Source: an uncultured Bacteroidales bacterium
GTDB lineage: Bacteria; Bacteroidota; Bacteroidia; Bacteroidales; UBA932
Direction of reading: 5' to 3'
Length of the DNA: 64,000 bases
NCBI GenBank assembly: GCA_947168065.1
Contig: CAMVKH010000002.1
Location: 124,001 to 188,000, forward strand
Shown here: positions 13,542-23,796 of the stretch, one piece after another
Layout of the letters: each line of letters opens with the position of its first letter
Position numbering within the stretch: position 1 is the first letter of the stretch
Notes under the pieces: model-generated
Seen by the model: only the letters and a program-made list of their open reading frames with translations
Databases searched by the model: none
What the model was told of the DNA's origin: nothing
Made by a program: the position numbers and the translations under genes

Positions 13542-14346
13542 ATATCAGGGTGCCGGCAATGATTTCGTGATTGTCGACAACCGGCGCGGAGAAGCGGATT
13601 TCCTCACCCCGCAGCTGATCAACCGCTTGTGCGACCGCCGATTCGGCGTGGGCGCCGACGGCTTGATGACCTTGTGCCACAGCGATGCCGCCGATTTCGA
13701 GATGCATTATTACAATGCGGACGGCCCCGAAGGAACCATGTGCGGAAACGGCGGCCGCTGCCTGGTGGCATTCGCCGCGCTCATGGGATTCCACCGCTTT
13801 GAATTCGAGGCCTGCGACGGCCATCACCGCGCCGAGCTGCTGGCGTTCTCGCCGGACCGCTGCACCGTGCGTCTGAAGATGATTGACGTGGACCAGGTAC
13901 AGAAATATGAAGACGGCTGGCTGCTGGAGACAGGTTCGACCCACTTCGTGCAATGGGTGAAGGAACTCGCTTCGTTCGACGTGGCCACGGAAGGGAAGCG
14001 GCTGCGCTGGGACAAGCGTTTTCCGCGCGGTGCCAATGTGAATTTCGTGGAAGCGGAGCCCGACGGACTCTTCGTCCGTACCTACGAGCGGGGTGTGGAA
14101 GCGGAGACATGGGCCTGCGGCACGGGCTCCACGGCGGCGGCCATCGCTTCGTGGCTTCGCGGTGTCCCCGGCTGTACGGTCATCGACGAGAACGGGAAGC
14201 AGCGTGTCCGCTATGCCATCCGTACCCTGGGCGGAAACCTGGCCGTCGATTTCCTGGCCGGAAACGACGGACGCTGCCAGGACGTCTACCTGACCGGCCC
14301 GGCCACCAAAGTATTTGAAACCGATATCGACCCTGACCGTATATAG
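13519..14346 (+). CDS. dapF: Diaminopimelate epimerase
   Basis: YQGAGNDFVIVDN; NADGPEGTMCGNGGRC; ETWACGTGSTAAAIAS. Overlaps the lpxB 3' end; start at ATG 13519. Confidence 0.94.
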
Positions 14347-14359
14347 AACAGTCCATATC

Positions 14360-15175
14360 ATGAAGATATTGAAACCCAGAATCAGATTCAAGCGGATGGG
14401 CGTCAAGCGCAAGGTGTTGCTGGGATGCATTATCCTGGCTGCCATCCTGTTCTTCTCCAGCCTGATTTCCGTCTACGAATTCACGCGGATGAACCGCTAT
14501 GTGACCGGCGTGATCGCCGACAACATCCGCAGCATCAATTCGGCCCGCAAACTGCTGTCCGTGTCGGAACAGTACAATGTCAGCCTGATGAACAACCTGG
14601 TGCTGGCCGGCGAATCGTCCCGCCCGGACATCTCGGTATTCCAGGGCGAAGAACTGGTGGCCTCGTTCGAGAACCTGAGCCACAGTTTCGTCACGCCCGC
14701 CGAACGGGCGGCCGCCGATTCGGTGTTATATGCGTATTCCGCATACATGCAGGTGGTTTCCGAAGCGGAGCAGATGTGGGAGCAGGACTATGCGGAGCGG
14801 CAGCACTGGTACTTCAACCGCCTGCAGCCCGTGTACCTGAAGTTCCGCGGCTATATGACACAGCTGACTTCCATTTGCCAGGACGCGTTGGTAGAGAACT
14901 CGCAGGACATCCGCGAGGGCACATACCGCAGCCTGATGCCCGGTGTGGTGTCGGTGCTGGTGGGCCTGATCATGGTGCTGCTCTTCAACTATTACCTCAA
15001 CTATTTTGTGATCAATCCGCTGCTCCGCGTGACGGCCGGCATCAAGGGATACCGCTATCACGGCCGGAGCTATGCCGTGAAACTCGACAACGACGATGAG
15101 CTGGAAGAGCTCAACGAAGCGGTCGGCGACATCGTGGAGCAGAATCAATCGTATAAACGGGAACTGGAGCGATGA
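14360..15175 (+). CDS. Membrane sensor-like protein: periplasmic four-helix-type region plus HAMP-like segment, no output domain
   Basis: Two TM segments flank a helical region. C-terminus NPLLRVTAGIKGYR...DDELEELNEAVGDIVEQNQSYKRELER resembles HAMP and then stops. ATGA overlap with trkH. Confidence 0.6.
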   Translation: MKILKPRIRFKRMGVKRKVLLGCIILAAILFFSSLISVYEFTRMNRYVTGVIADNIRSINSARKLLSVSEQYNVSLMNNLVLAGESSRPDISVFQGEELVASFENLSHSFVTPAERAAADSVLYAYSAYMQVVSEAEQMWEQDYAERQHWYFNRLQPVYLKFRGYMTQLTSICQDALVENSQDIREGTYRSLMPGVVSVLVGLIMVLLFNYYLNYFVINPLLRVTAGIKGYRYHGRSYAVKLDNDDELEELNEAVGDIVEQNQSYKRELER

Positions 15176-16623
15176 ACTGGGGCGTGATATCGCGGAATGT
15201 GGGCATCGCACTCATCTGCTGTGCGAGCTTCATGTTTCTGTCGGCACTGGTATCGGTGCTCGACGGTTTCGACTCTTCGTTCTCGCCTCTGCTCCTCAGT
15301 GCCATCCTGACCATGATGGTCGGCATCTTCCCGCTCGTTTTTGTCCGTCGCCATCGCGATATCAATACCCAGGAAGGTCTGGCCATCCTGCTGATATCCT
15401 GGTTCCTGTGCTGCATCTTCTCCATGCTGCCCTTCGTGCTCTGGGGCGGGGAGTTCTCGCTGGTGAACGCCTGGTTCGAGAGCGCTTCGGGCATCACGAC
15501 CACGGGTGCGACCGTGCTGGAGGATATCGAGGCCCTGCCCAAAGGCCTGCTGTTCTGGCGTTCTTCCACGCACTACATCGGCGGCCTGGGCGTCGTGGTC
15601 TTCATTGTGATGATTCTGCCGTCCTTCGGTACGGTGCGCTTCAAGATGAGCAAGATGGGCGTGGACGACATCTCCAAGAACAACTACCAGTACAAGTCGA
15701 ACAAGTTCGTCCGCGTGGTCGTGACCGTCTACGCCGGCATCACCATCTGTTCGTTCCTCAGCCTGCTCCTGGCCGGCATGCCGCTCTTCGACGCCGCCAA
15801 CCACGCCCTGAGCGTGACGGCGACGGGCGGTTTCAGCACTAAGAACGCGTCGATTGCGGCGTATGACTCGCCGCTGATCGAGTGGGTCCTGATCTTCTTC
15901 ATGATTGTGGCCAGCCTTCACTTCGGCTTGATCTATGCATCCTTCGCCACGCGCAGTTTCAAGGTGCTCAAGAACCCCGTCACGAAGTTTTACCTGTCCA
16001 CCATCCTGGCCGTGTCCCTCCTGATCGCGGTCAATCTGGTCACGAGCGGCACCATCCCCAACGTGGCGGAGGCCCTCCGGCACAGTTTCTTCACGGTGGT
16101 CTGCACCATCTCGACCTCGGGTTTCGGCTCCACCGATACGAATGTATGGCCGACCTTTTCGATCATACTCCTGCTCTATGTGGCCCTCCAGTGCGGTTGT
16201 TCGGGATCCACGACGTCGGGTCTGCGCTCCGACCGCGTCTACCTGACGCTCAAGGCCGCCTGGGCCCAGGTCATCAAGATGGCCTATCCGACGGCCGTGG
16301 TGCAGGTCAAGTCCGACGGTCAGGCCGTCGACCGTGAAATGCTTTCCAGTGTTTCGCTCTACGTGCTGCTCTACCTCATCCTTACGTTGATCATGGCCGT
16401 CGTCTATTCGGCTTTCGGCATCGACCTGCTGACCGCTGTGAGCGCTTCGGTGTCGATGATGAGCAACGTGGGTCCGTGCTTTGGCAGTTTCGGCTCGTCG
16501 ATGAGCAATTTCGCCATGGCGCCGGAAGCCGTCAAGGTGCTGATGGGCTTCCAGATGATCATCGGTCGTCTCGGCATCTATTCCATCCTGCTGGTGTTCG
16601 TCCTTTATAGAAAGCGTGCCTGA
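15172..16623 (+). CDS. trkH: TrkH family potassium uptake protein
   Basis: ESASGITTTGATVLEDIE, ATGGFSTKNASI, CTISTSGFGSTDTN, GCSGSTTSGLRSDR selectivity-filter repeats. Confidence 0.93.
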   Translation: MNWGVISRNVGIALICCASFMFLSALVSVLDGFDSSFSPLLLSAILTMMVGIFPLVFVRRHRDINTQEGLAILLISWFLCCIFSMLPFVLWGGEFSLVNAWFESASGITTTGATVLEDIEALPKGLLFWRSSTHYIGGLGVVVFIVMILPSFGTVRFKMSKMGVDDISKNNYQYKSNKFVRVVVTVYAGITICSFLSLLLAGMPLFDAANHALSVTATGGFSTKNASIAAYDSPLIEWVLIFFMIVASLHFGLIYASFATRSFKVLKNPVTKFYLSTILAVSLLIAVNLVTSGTIPNVAEALRHSFFTVVCTISTSGFGSTDTNVWPTFSIILLLYVALQCGCSGSTTSGLRSDRVYLTLKAAWAQVIKMAYPTAVVQVKSDGQAVDREMLSSVSLYVLLYLILTLIMAVVYSAFGIDLLTAVSASVSMMSNVGPCFGSFGSSMSNFAMAPEAVKVLMGFQMIIGRLGIYSILLVFVLYRKRA

Positions 16624-18041
16624 TGGGAGTGGCGCAGTTTTTTTCTGAGCGGCTCCGGCATCACCTGGGCTATCCGCCGACGCCCTGCCAGGAGCGTCTC
16701 TTCGACACGCTGGCCGACTTCGCCATGCAGTACGAGACCTGCGACCTGCTGCTGGTGAGCGGTTACGCGGGTACGGGCAAGACGTCCGCCATCGCGGCGT
16801 TCGTCAGGACGCTCAAGGAACTGCAGTACCGCTTTGTCCTGCTGGCGCCGACCGGCCGTGCGGCCAAGGTGCTGTCGGGCTTTACAGGCGAAAAGGCCTC
16901 GACCATCCACCGGCACATCTACCGCCAGAAGTCCATGCACGACGGTGTAGGGGAGTTCCAGCTCGACTTCAACAAGGCCAAGGATACCTTCTTCATCGTG
17001 GATGAGGCCTCGCTCATTTCGGTCGACACGAGCCAGGGCGGGGGCGTGTTCGGCTCCGGCGACCTGCTGGACGACCTCGTACGCTTCGTCCGCAGCGGCG
17101 TCGACGATAAACTCATCATCATCGGTGACCGCGGCCAGCTGCCGCCGGTCGGACTGGATCACAGCCCGGCCCTGGACGAAAGTTATCTGGGCCGCTACGG
17201 GGCCCTGATGACGGCCCATCTCGACACGGTGGTGCGGCAGGCGGCCGGTTCCGGCATCCTGACCAACGCCACCATCCTCCGGCGGCTCATCGAGGCGCAA
17301 CGGGTGGAGACGCCCAGGCTCCGGCTTGCGGGTTTCGACGACGTGGAGCGGATCGACGGCAGCCAGCTCATCGAGAAGATCGGCGATGCGGTAGGCCGCT
17401 ACGGGCTCGACGACATCGTGGTGCTCTGCCGTTCCAACAAACGGGCGAACCGCTACAACGCGGGCATCCGCGCTTCGGTGCTCTACCGCGAGGAACGGCT
17501 TTCCCGCGGCGACAAGCTGATGGTGGTCAAGAACTGCTACCAGTTCCTCGACGGCGTGCCTGAACTCGAGTTCATCGCCAACGGCGACGTGGCGCGCCTG
17601 ATGCGGCTGTCCCGCCACGAGGAACGTTATGGCCTGCATTTCGCCGAGGCGGTGCTCTCGTTTCCCGATTACAACGATGTGGAGGTGACGGCCAAGGTGG
17701 TGCTCGACACCCTCGAATCGGAACAGCCCTCGCTGGGCAGTGAGCAGCAGCGCGCGCTCTGGGAGGGGGTGAACGCGGACTACGCCGACGAGCGCAACGC
17801 CCGCAAGCGCTACCAGAAAGTACGGGAGGATCCGTATTACAACGCCCTGCAGATCAAATACGCCACGGCCATTACGGCCCACAAGTCGCAGGGCGGACAG
17901 TGGTCCTGCGTGTTCATCGACAATCCCTTCTGGAAGGAACTCACGCTGGACGACCTGAAATGGCTCTATACGGCGGTGACACGCGGTGTGGAGAAAGTAT
18001 TTTTTATTAACTTTAAGGATGATTTTTTTGAAAAGGAATAA
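16623..18041 (+). CDS. ATP-dependent RecD2-like DNA helicase
   Basis: SGYAGTGKTSAIAAFV (Walker A), LLAPTGRAAKVLS, FIVDEASLIS, C-terminal TAITAHKSQGGQW...YTAVTRG. Confidence 0.9.
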   Translation: MGVAQFFSERLRHHLGYPPTPCQERLFDTLADFAMQYETCDLLLVSGYAGTGKTSAIAAFVRTLKELQYRFVLLAPTGRAAKVLSGFTGEKASTIHRHIYRQKSMHDGVGEFQLDFNKAKDTFFIVDEASLISVDTSQGGGVFGSGDLLDDLVRFVRSGVDDKLIIIGDRGQLPPVGLDHSPALDESYLGRYGALMTAHLDTVVRQAAGSGILTNATILRRLIEAQRVETPRLRLAGFDDVERIDGSQLIEKIGDAVGRYGLDDIVVLCRSNKRANRYNAGIRASVLYREERLSRGDKLMVVKNCYQFLDGVPELEFIANGDVARLMRLSRHEERYGLHFAEAVLSFPDYNDVEVTAKVVLDTLESEQPSLGSEQQRALWEGVNADYADERNARKRYQKVREDPYYNALQIKYATAITAHKSQGGQWSCVFIDNPFWKELTLDDLKWLYTAVTRGVEKVFFINFKDDFFEKE

Positions 18042-18044
18042 GCT

Positions 18045-18725
18045 ATGAGTATGTATTGGATCTTGTTCATCGGTGTGGCTGTGCTGAGTTATGTGGTGCA
18101 GTACTCTTTTCAGCGGAAATTCAAGAAGGCCTCCGAACTGCCTGTCCTGAGCGGAATGACCGGGCGGGAGGTGGCGCAGCAGATGCTGTCCGACCATGGC
18201 ATCCGTGATGTGAAGGTCATCAGCACCCGGGGGCAGCTGACCGACAACTACAACCCGACCAACCATACCGTAAACCTGAGCGAAGCGGTCTACAACCAGA
18301 ACCATGTCGCCGCAGCCGCCGTCGCGGCCCACGAATGCGGCCATGCCGTGCAGCACGCCACGGGCTATCTCCCCGTGAAACTGCGTTCTGCGCTGGTGCC
18401 CGTCATCTCGGTCACCAACCAGGTCGTTCCCTTCGTCCTGCTGGGCGGCATGCTGCTCATCAATGTCTTTCCGCACCTGATCTGGGTGGGCATCGCCATG
18501 TTCGCACTCTCGACGCTCTTTTCCTTCGTGACGCTGCCGGTCGAGATCAACGCCAGCCGCCGGGCCCTCGCCTGGATGAGCGAGAAGGGGATTGTGGATC
18601 CCTCCAATGAAGACGAAGCCCGCGAGGCGCTGCGGGCCGCGGCCTTTACCTATATCGCGGCGGCGCTCAGCTCGCTGGCCACGCTGCTCTATTATTTGTC
18701 CATCGCATCAGGAAGAAGAAATTGA
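18045..18725 (+). CDS. Zinc metallopeptidase, YugP-like
   Basis: 226 aa membrane protein with VAAHECGHAVQHATGY (HExxH-type) and a C-terminal TM. Confidence 0.9.
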   Translation: MSMYWILFIGVAVLSYVVQYSFQRKFKKASELPVLSGMTGREVAQQMLSDHGIRDVKVISTRGQLTDNYNPTNHTVNLSEAVYNQNHVAAAAVAAHECGHAVQHATGYLPVKLRSALVPVISVTNQVVPFVLLGGMLLINVFPHLIWVGIAMFALSTLFSFVTLPVEINASRRALAWMSEKGIVDPSNEDEAREALRAAAFTYIAAALSSLATLLYYLSIASGRRN

Positions 18726-18726
18726 T

Positions 18727-20832
18727 ATGAAACGATTCTTTGTCATCGCACTGGCGCTGTCGCTGGCTTTTCCGCTGGCCGGACAGCAGGCCCTTCCGGG
18801 CAAGCATTTTACCGATGAGGAACTGCTGGGCCGCATGCCCGAGGGTATCGTGAAGCCGACCCCGTTCGTGGCGGATTTTACGGACGAAGCCCTGCGCTAC
18901 AGCGTGGGCCGCGACGCCTATTCCTATTCCCTCAAGACAGGTGTCTCGACGCCCGCGGCCCTGCCGCCGCGGATGCGTCCGGCCAGCCTGGAAGAACTGG
19001 TGCCGGGCTGGGTCAATCCGACCTGGTCGCCCGATTCCACGAAGATCGCCTTCACGCTCAATAACGACCTCTATTCGATCGACGTGCACTCGAAACACGT
19101 CACCCGCCATACCTACGACGGCAGCGAACTGATTCTCAACGGTTACGCCTCCTGGGTGTACTACGAGGAAATCTTTGGCCGTCCTTCGCGGTACCGGGCC
19201 TTCTGGTGGTCGCCCGACAGCAAGGTGATCGCCTACTACCGTTTCGACAATTCCCAGGTGCCGATGTTCCCGATTTATTCGGCCAAGGGCCAGCACGGCT
19301 CGCTCAACCAGACGCGCTATCCCAAGACCGGCGACCCGAATCCGGAGGTGAAGCTGGGCTTCGTGTCCGTAAACGGGGGAGAGACCGTCTGGGCCGACTT
19401 CGATCCGAAGGAGGACCAGTATTTCGGCACGCCCTTCTGGAGCGGAGACGGCACCAAGCTGATGGTCAGCTGGATGGACCGCGCCCAGGACAATTTCCGC
19501 CTCTATTCCGTCACGCCGGCCACCGGCAGCAAGGTGATGGTCTACCAGGAGCACCAGGACAGCTGGATCGACTGGATGGACGGCATGCTCTTCTCGAAGG
19601 AGGGTATCTACATCGTGCGGGATTTCAGCGGCTGGCAGCAGCTTTATTTCCTTTCGTACGACGGGAAGAAGTTCGAACAGCTCACCACCGGCGAGAACTG
19701 GGGCGTCACCCTGCTCAAGGTGGATAAGAAACACCTCTATTTCACCGCCAAGCGCGAGGCTTCCACCCGTGTGGACATCTACCGGGTGAATCTCAAGAGC
19801 AAGGCGCTGCAGCGCCTGTCCTACGGCCCGTACAGCTTTGCGGGCGTGCGGATCACCGAGGACGGCAGGTACATTGCGGCGCAGGCTTCCAACTACCGGA
19901 CGCCCACGCAGCTGGTGCTCATCACGGTACCGGCTTCCGGCGACGTCGATCCGTCCAAGCATGTGAAAGTGATCTACGATACGAAGGGCGAGCAGTTTGA
20001 CGACTACGCCATCGCCCTGCCGGAATTGATCTACGTGACATCGCGCGACGGACACCGCATCCCGGCCGCCGTCACCTGGCCGGTGGACTTTGACAGGAAC
20101 AAGCGTTACCCGGTGAAAGTCAATATCTATGGCGGCCCCGACAATCCGCAGGTCCGCGAGGGCTGGCGTGGGGTCAGCATGGGCAGCCAGTGGTGGGCCA
20201 ACCACGGCGTGATCCAGGTTACGCTCGACAACCGTGCCGGCGGCCACTTCGGCAAGAAAGGGCTGGAGGAGGTATACCGCCAGCTGGATATCCTGGAAGT
20301 GCAGGATTTCTGCGACGGCATCGACTACTTCCGCCAGCTGCCCTTCGTCAACCAGAACAAGATCGGCGTCGAGGGCTTCTCCTTCGGCGGCACCATGACC
20401 ACGCTCTGCGTGACCGAGGGCAACGAGCATTTCCAGTACGGCATCGCCGGCGGCGGTGTCTACGACTGGAGCCTCTACGATTCACACTACACCGAGCGCT
20501 ATATGGACCGCCCCCAGGACAATCCGGAAGGGTATGCGAAGACGCGCGTCATGGGCCGCGTATCCAACTACAAGGGGGATGCGACCAACATGCTGCGCAT
20601 CACCCACGGTACGGGCGACGACAATGTCCACTTCCAGAACACCCTGCAGCTGATCGACCAGCTCCAGAAGGACCACAAGGATTTCGAGCTGATGATCTAC
20701 CCCGACGGCATGCACGGCTACCGCGGCGACCAGGGCATGCACTCCTCCATGCAGGACTACAAGTTCTGGTACCGCTATCTGCTGGACCAGCCTCTGCCGG
20801 AGATACTGGTTGAGTACTTCAAGAAAAAGTAG
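18727..20832 (+). CDS. S9 family peptidase (DPP-IV/prolyl tripeptidyl peptidase-like)
   Basis: Signal peptide MKRFFVIALALSLAFPLAGQ. WSPDS/PDSK beta-propeller, VEGFSFGGTMTTLC catalytic Ser, HGTGDDNVHFQ and DGMHGYRG. Start moved from 18592 to 18727. Confidence 0.92.
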   Translation: MKRFFVIALALSLAFPLAGQQALPGKHFTDEELLGRMPEGIVKPTPFVADFTDEALRYSVGRDAYSYSLKTGVSTPAALPPRMRPASLEELVPGWVNPTWSPDSTKIAFTLNNDLYSIDVHSKHVTRHTYDGSELILNGYASWVYYEEIFGRPSRYRAFWWSPDSKVIAYYRFDNSQVPMFPIYSAKGQHGSLNQTRYPKTGDPNPEVKLGFVSVNGGETVWADFDPKEDQYFGTPFWSGDGTKLMVSWMDRAQDNFRLYSVTPATGSKVMVYQEHQDSWIDWMDGMLFSKEGIYIVRDFSGWQQLYFLSYDGKKFEQLTTGENWGVTLLKVDKKHLYFTAKREASTRVDIYRVNLKSKALQRLSYGPYSFAGVRITEDGRYIAAQASNYRTPTQLVLITVPASGDVDPSKHVKVIYDTKGEQFDDYAIALPELIYVTSRDGHRIPAAVTWPVDFDRNKRYPVKVNIYGGPDNPQVREGWRGVSMGSQWWANHGVIQVTLDNRAGGHFGKKGLEEVYRQLDILEVQDFCDGIDYFRQLPFVNQNKIGVEGFSFGGTMTTLCVTEGNEHFQYGIAGGGVYDWSLYDSHYTERYMDRPQDNPEGYAKTRVMGRVSNYKGDATNMLRITHGTGDDNVHFQNTLQLIDQLQKDHKDFELMIYPDGMHGYRGDQGMHSSMQDYKFWYRYLLDQPLPEILVEYFKKK

Positions 20833-20845
20833 CCTGTCCTGCGGG

Positions 20846-22639
20846 TCAATCGGGCTGGCTGATCGTGCGGGCGATCTTCTCGATGTTGAGGCTGCGGGCC
20901 GAAGCATCGATGATGTCCTTGTAGATGCCGCCTTTCCGGTACACTTCGTCCGGATGGCCCGACTGCTCCACGCGGCCGCTCTTCATGGCATAGACCATCT
21001 CGCTGTCAATGATCTGGGAGATGCTGTGCGAGATGATGATGACGGTGCGGTCTTTCTTGATGGCGTCGATGCTGTTTTTGATCTGCTCGGTGGCGACGGC
21101 GTCGAGGCTGGCGGTCGGCTCGTCGAGGAAGATGATGGGCGGGTTCTTGAGGAACATGCGGGCGATGGCCACACGCTGCTGCTGGCCGCCCGACAGGTCT
21201 GAAGCCTTGTTCTCGAACTTTTTGGGAAGTTCCATGATCTGGTCCAGGAGATGGGCTTTCCGGGCCGCCTCGACCACTTCTTCCTCCGTTGCATCGGGTT
21301 TGCCGTAGCGGATGTTCTCCGCGATGGTACCGTCGAAAATGTGGTTCTTCTGCAGCACGAGGCCGATGTGCTCGCGCAGGTACCGGGTGTCGTACTCCCG
21401 CAGGTCCACGCCGTCGAGCAGGATGCGGCCGCTCTGCGGCTCGTAGAACTTGTCGAGCAGGTTGACGACGGTGCTCTTGCCGGCGCCCGACAGTCCCACC
21501 AGCGCCGTGATCTTGCCGGGCTCGATGGTCATGTTCACGTCGAAGAGGGCCTGGTTGCCGTTGGGATAGGTGAAATTGACATCCGTCAGCTCGAACTTGC
21601 CGTGGATCTTTTCGGGACGGTAGCTGCCGGAGGGCTCGATGTCCTTTTCGGAGTTCAGGATGCTGAAGAAGCCTTCGGCGTAGATGAGCGCGTCGTTCAC
21701 ATCGTCGAAGATGCGCTGCAGCTGCGTGATCGGGGCGATGACGTTGCTGAACAGCATCACGTGGTACATGATTTTACCGATGGTCATGCCCGGATATTCC
21801 TTGAGTACCAGGTAGGCCGTCAGGATGATGACCAGCACGGTACCCACCTGCCTGACGAAACCCTTGAGGCCGTTGTAATAGAAGGCCACCTTGCGGGTCT
21901 TGATCTGGTTTTCCGTCACCTGGTTCTGGATGTCCAGCTGCTTCCGGGCTTCGATCTTCTCGCGGTTGAAACTCTTGATGACGTTGATCGAGTCGATGAT
22001 GTTCTTGATGCCCTGGCTCTTGGTCTCGAGATGCCCGCGCATCTCGCGCCGCCAGCCCTTGAGCCGTTTGGCCTGCCGGTAGGTGATCCAGAAGTAGACC
22101 GGCACGATGGCCAGCGCCACGAGGCCCACGTACACGTTGGCTGCGAACATCAGGATGAGGGCGAGCAGGGCCGTGGTGAACAGCGGCAGCAGGTCGATGA
22201 AGAAATTCTGCACGGTACGTGACAGCGAACTTACGCCTTGGTCGATGCGGGCCTGCACTTTGCCGGTGGCATTCTCGTCGGTATTGAAATAGGCCATCCG
22301 GAAGGTCAGCACCTTTTCGATGACGCTCTGCGCGAGGTCGCGCGAGACAAAGATGCGCATGCGCTCGCCGTAGTAGTTCTGGGCGAAGGTAATCAGGGCG
22401 GACAGGATCTCCTTGCCCAGCAGGACGATGGAGATGATAGTCATGATGCGGGCGGCCTGGGCCCAGGTGAAACTGGTGCCGATCAGGGCGTTGATGGCAT
22501 CGACCGTTCTGTCGAGCACGATGGCGTTGACCTGCGCCATCAAGGATCCCACCAGCGTGAGGATTAGCGTAATGACCACCAGCCACCGGTACGGCTTGAC
22601 GAAGGGGCGGATGTTCTTGAAGAGTTGGAAGAGGTTCAT
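20846..22639 (-). CDS. ABC transporter ATP-binding/permease protein (MsbA-like exporter)
   Basis: N-terminal TM domain; ALVGLSGAGKSTVVNLL Walker A, LSGGQQQRVAIARMFLKNPPIIFLDEPTASLDA. Confidence 0.94.
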   Translation of the reverse strand: MNLFQLFKNIRPFVKPYRWLVVITLILTLVGSLMAQVNAIVLDRTVDAINALIGTSFTWAQAARIMTIISIVLLGKEILSALITFAQNYYGERMRIFVSRDLAQSVIEKVLTFRMAYFNTDENATGKVQARIDQGVSSLSRTVQNFFIDLLPLFTTALLALILMFAANVYVGLVALAIVPVYFWITYRQAKRLKGWRREMRGHLETKSQGIKNIIDSINVIKSFNREKIEARKQLDIQNQVTENQIKTRKVAFYYNGLKGFVRQVGTVLVIILTAYLVLKEYPGMTIGKIMYHVMLFSNVIAPITQLQRIFDDVNDALIYAEGFFSILNSEKDIEPSGSYRPEKIHGKFELTDVNFTYPNGNQALFDVNMTIEPGKITALVGLSGAGKSTVVNLLDKFYEPQSGRILLDGVDLREYDTRYLREHIGLVLQKNHIFDGTIAENIRYGKPDATEEEVVEAARKAHLLDQIMELPKKFENKASDLSGGQQQRVAIARMFLKNPPIIFLDEPTASLDAVATEQIKNSIDAIKKDRTVIIISHSISQIIDSEMVYAMKSGRVEQSGHPDEVYRKGGIYKDIIDASARSLNIEKIARTISQPD

Positions 22640-23796
22640 AATTCAAAATCAGAAGCATGCCCGGACCACGGGTGGAACGGACGGTGGAAGTCCATCAGAT
22701 AGCGGATGACATCGCCGGTTTCGTCGGTAATGGACAGCAGCAGGTTCTGGTACCGGCCCCTGTCCTGCAGGTCGCGCAGCAGGGAGTAGATGGGCACCTC
22801 CTCGGTATAGTACTGTTTCCCCAGGAAGACCATGGGGCTGGCGGTGCCCACAGTCTTGTAGTGGTTCTGCGCGGCGTCCTGGAAGATTTCCTGGAAGGTG
22901 CCGGCGCTGCCCGGGGTGTAGATGATGCCGCCTTTGGGAAGCGAGATGATGCAGTCTTCGCGGAGGCTGTTGTCGAAAAACTTGGCAATCTGTGAGGCGA
23001 AGGGTGTGGCGGGCTCGTGCCCGTAGAACCAGGTGGGGATGCCGAGGCTGTGGAACTGCGGGTCGCGGGGATATTTGTCCATCACCTGCCAGGCCGTGGT
23101 GAGCCAGCCTTTTTCCCGGAACGTGGGCGTGGGCGCCAGGATGGAGAGCGAATCCTCCACTTCGGCGTCGCTGCGGCCTGCCAGCCAGGCCCCGAGGTGC
23201 ACGGCTTCCATCGCGCCCGGACCGCCCCCGCTGATCATGAGCTTGCCGGCTTCGGTCAGGCGCTTGCTGATGTCGACGATCTGGTGATACTGGGCGTCGG
23301 TGCGCTTGACCGCATGTCCGCCCATGACGGCCACGATGTCCTTCTCGTCATACTCGGAAACGAGCTGTTCGATGGCGTTGCTGATGGAATGGTCGTGCAG
23401 CAGGCGGCACAGCGTCTCCTTGATGTCGCTGGTCTCCTTGCCCATGGCCATGTACCGGTCGTAGACGATGGTGTCGTAGCAGGTATAGTAGGTCTCGTGG
23501 TAGCCGGGCTTGTAGTGCAGGTAGAGAGACTGGGCATCGTAGAGTTTGTTGGGGAAAACCTTGTAGGGCATCTTCACGCGGGGCAGGACGATGCAGGCTT
23601 CGTCCATCGCGTAGAACATGCGGGGCGGGATGGTGCAGCCCATGAAAAGGCAGTCTTCGAAACGGTATTTTTCCATCGGGAAGCCGCTCTTCTCGAAATT
23701 GACGGACTGGAAGGCGTAATGGCGCAGGGTCTCGTTGTGGGAAAGCACCTGCCGCAAGGCGTACAAGGATTCGATTTCGGTATAATTCTCTCTCAT
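22636..23796 (-). CDS. LOG family (TIGR00730-like Rossmann) protein with N-terminal extension
   Basis: VMGGHAVKRTDAQY, ISGGGPGAMEAVHLGA, LPKGGIIYTPGSAGTFQEIFQDAAQNHY. ATGA overlap with the exporter gene. Confidence 0.82.
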   Translation of the reverse strand: MRENYTEIESLYALRQVLSHNETLRHYAFQSVNFEKSGFPMEKYRFEDCLFMGCTIPPRMFYAMDEACIVLPRVKMPYKVFPNKLYDAQSLYLHYKPGYHETYYTCYDTIVYDRYMAMGKETSDIKETLCRLLHDHSISNAIEQLVSEYDEKDIVAVMGGHAVKRTDAQYHQIVDISKRLTEAGKLMISGGGPGAMEAVHLGAWLAGRSDAEVEDSLSILAPTPTFREKGWLTTAWQVMDKYPRDPQFHSLGIPTWFYGHEPATPFASQIAKFFDNSLREDCIISLPKGGIIYTPGSAGTFQEIFQDAAQNHYKTVGTASPMVFLGKQYYTEEVPIYSLLRDLQDRGRYQNLLLSITDETGDVIRYLMDFHRPFHPWSGHASDFEL

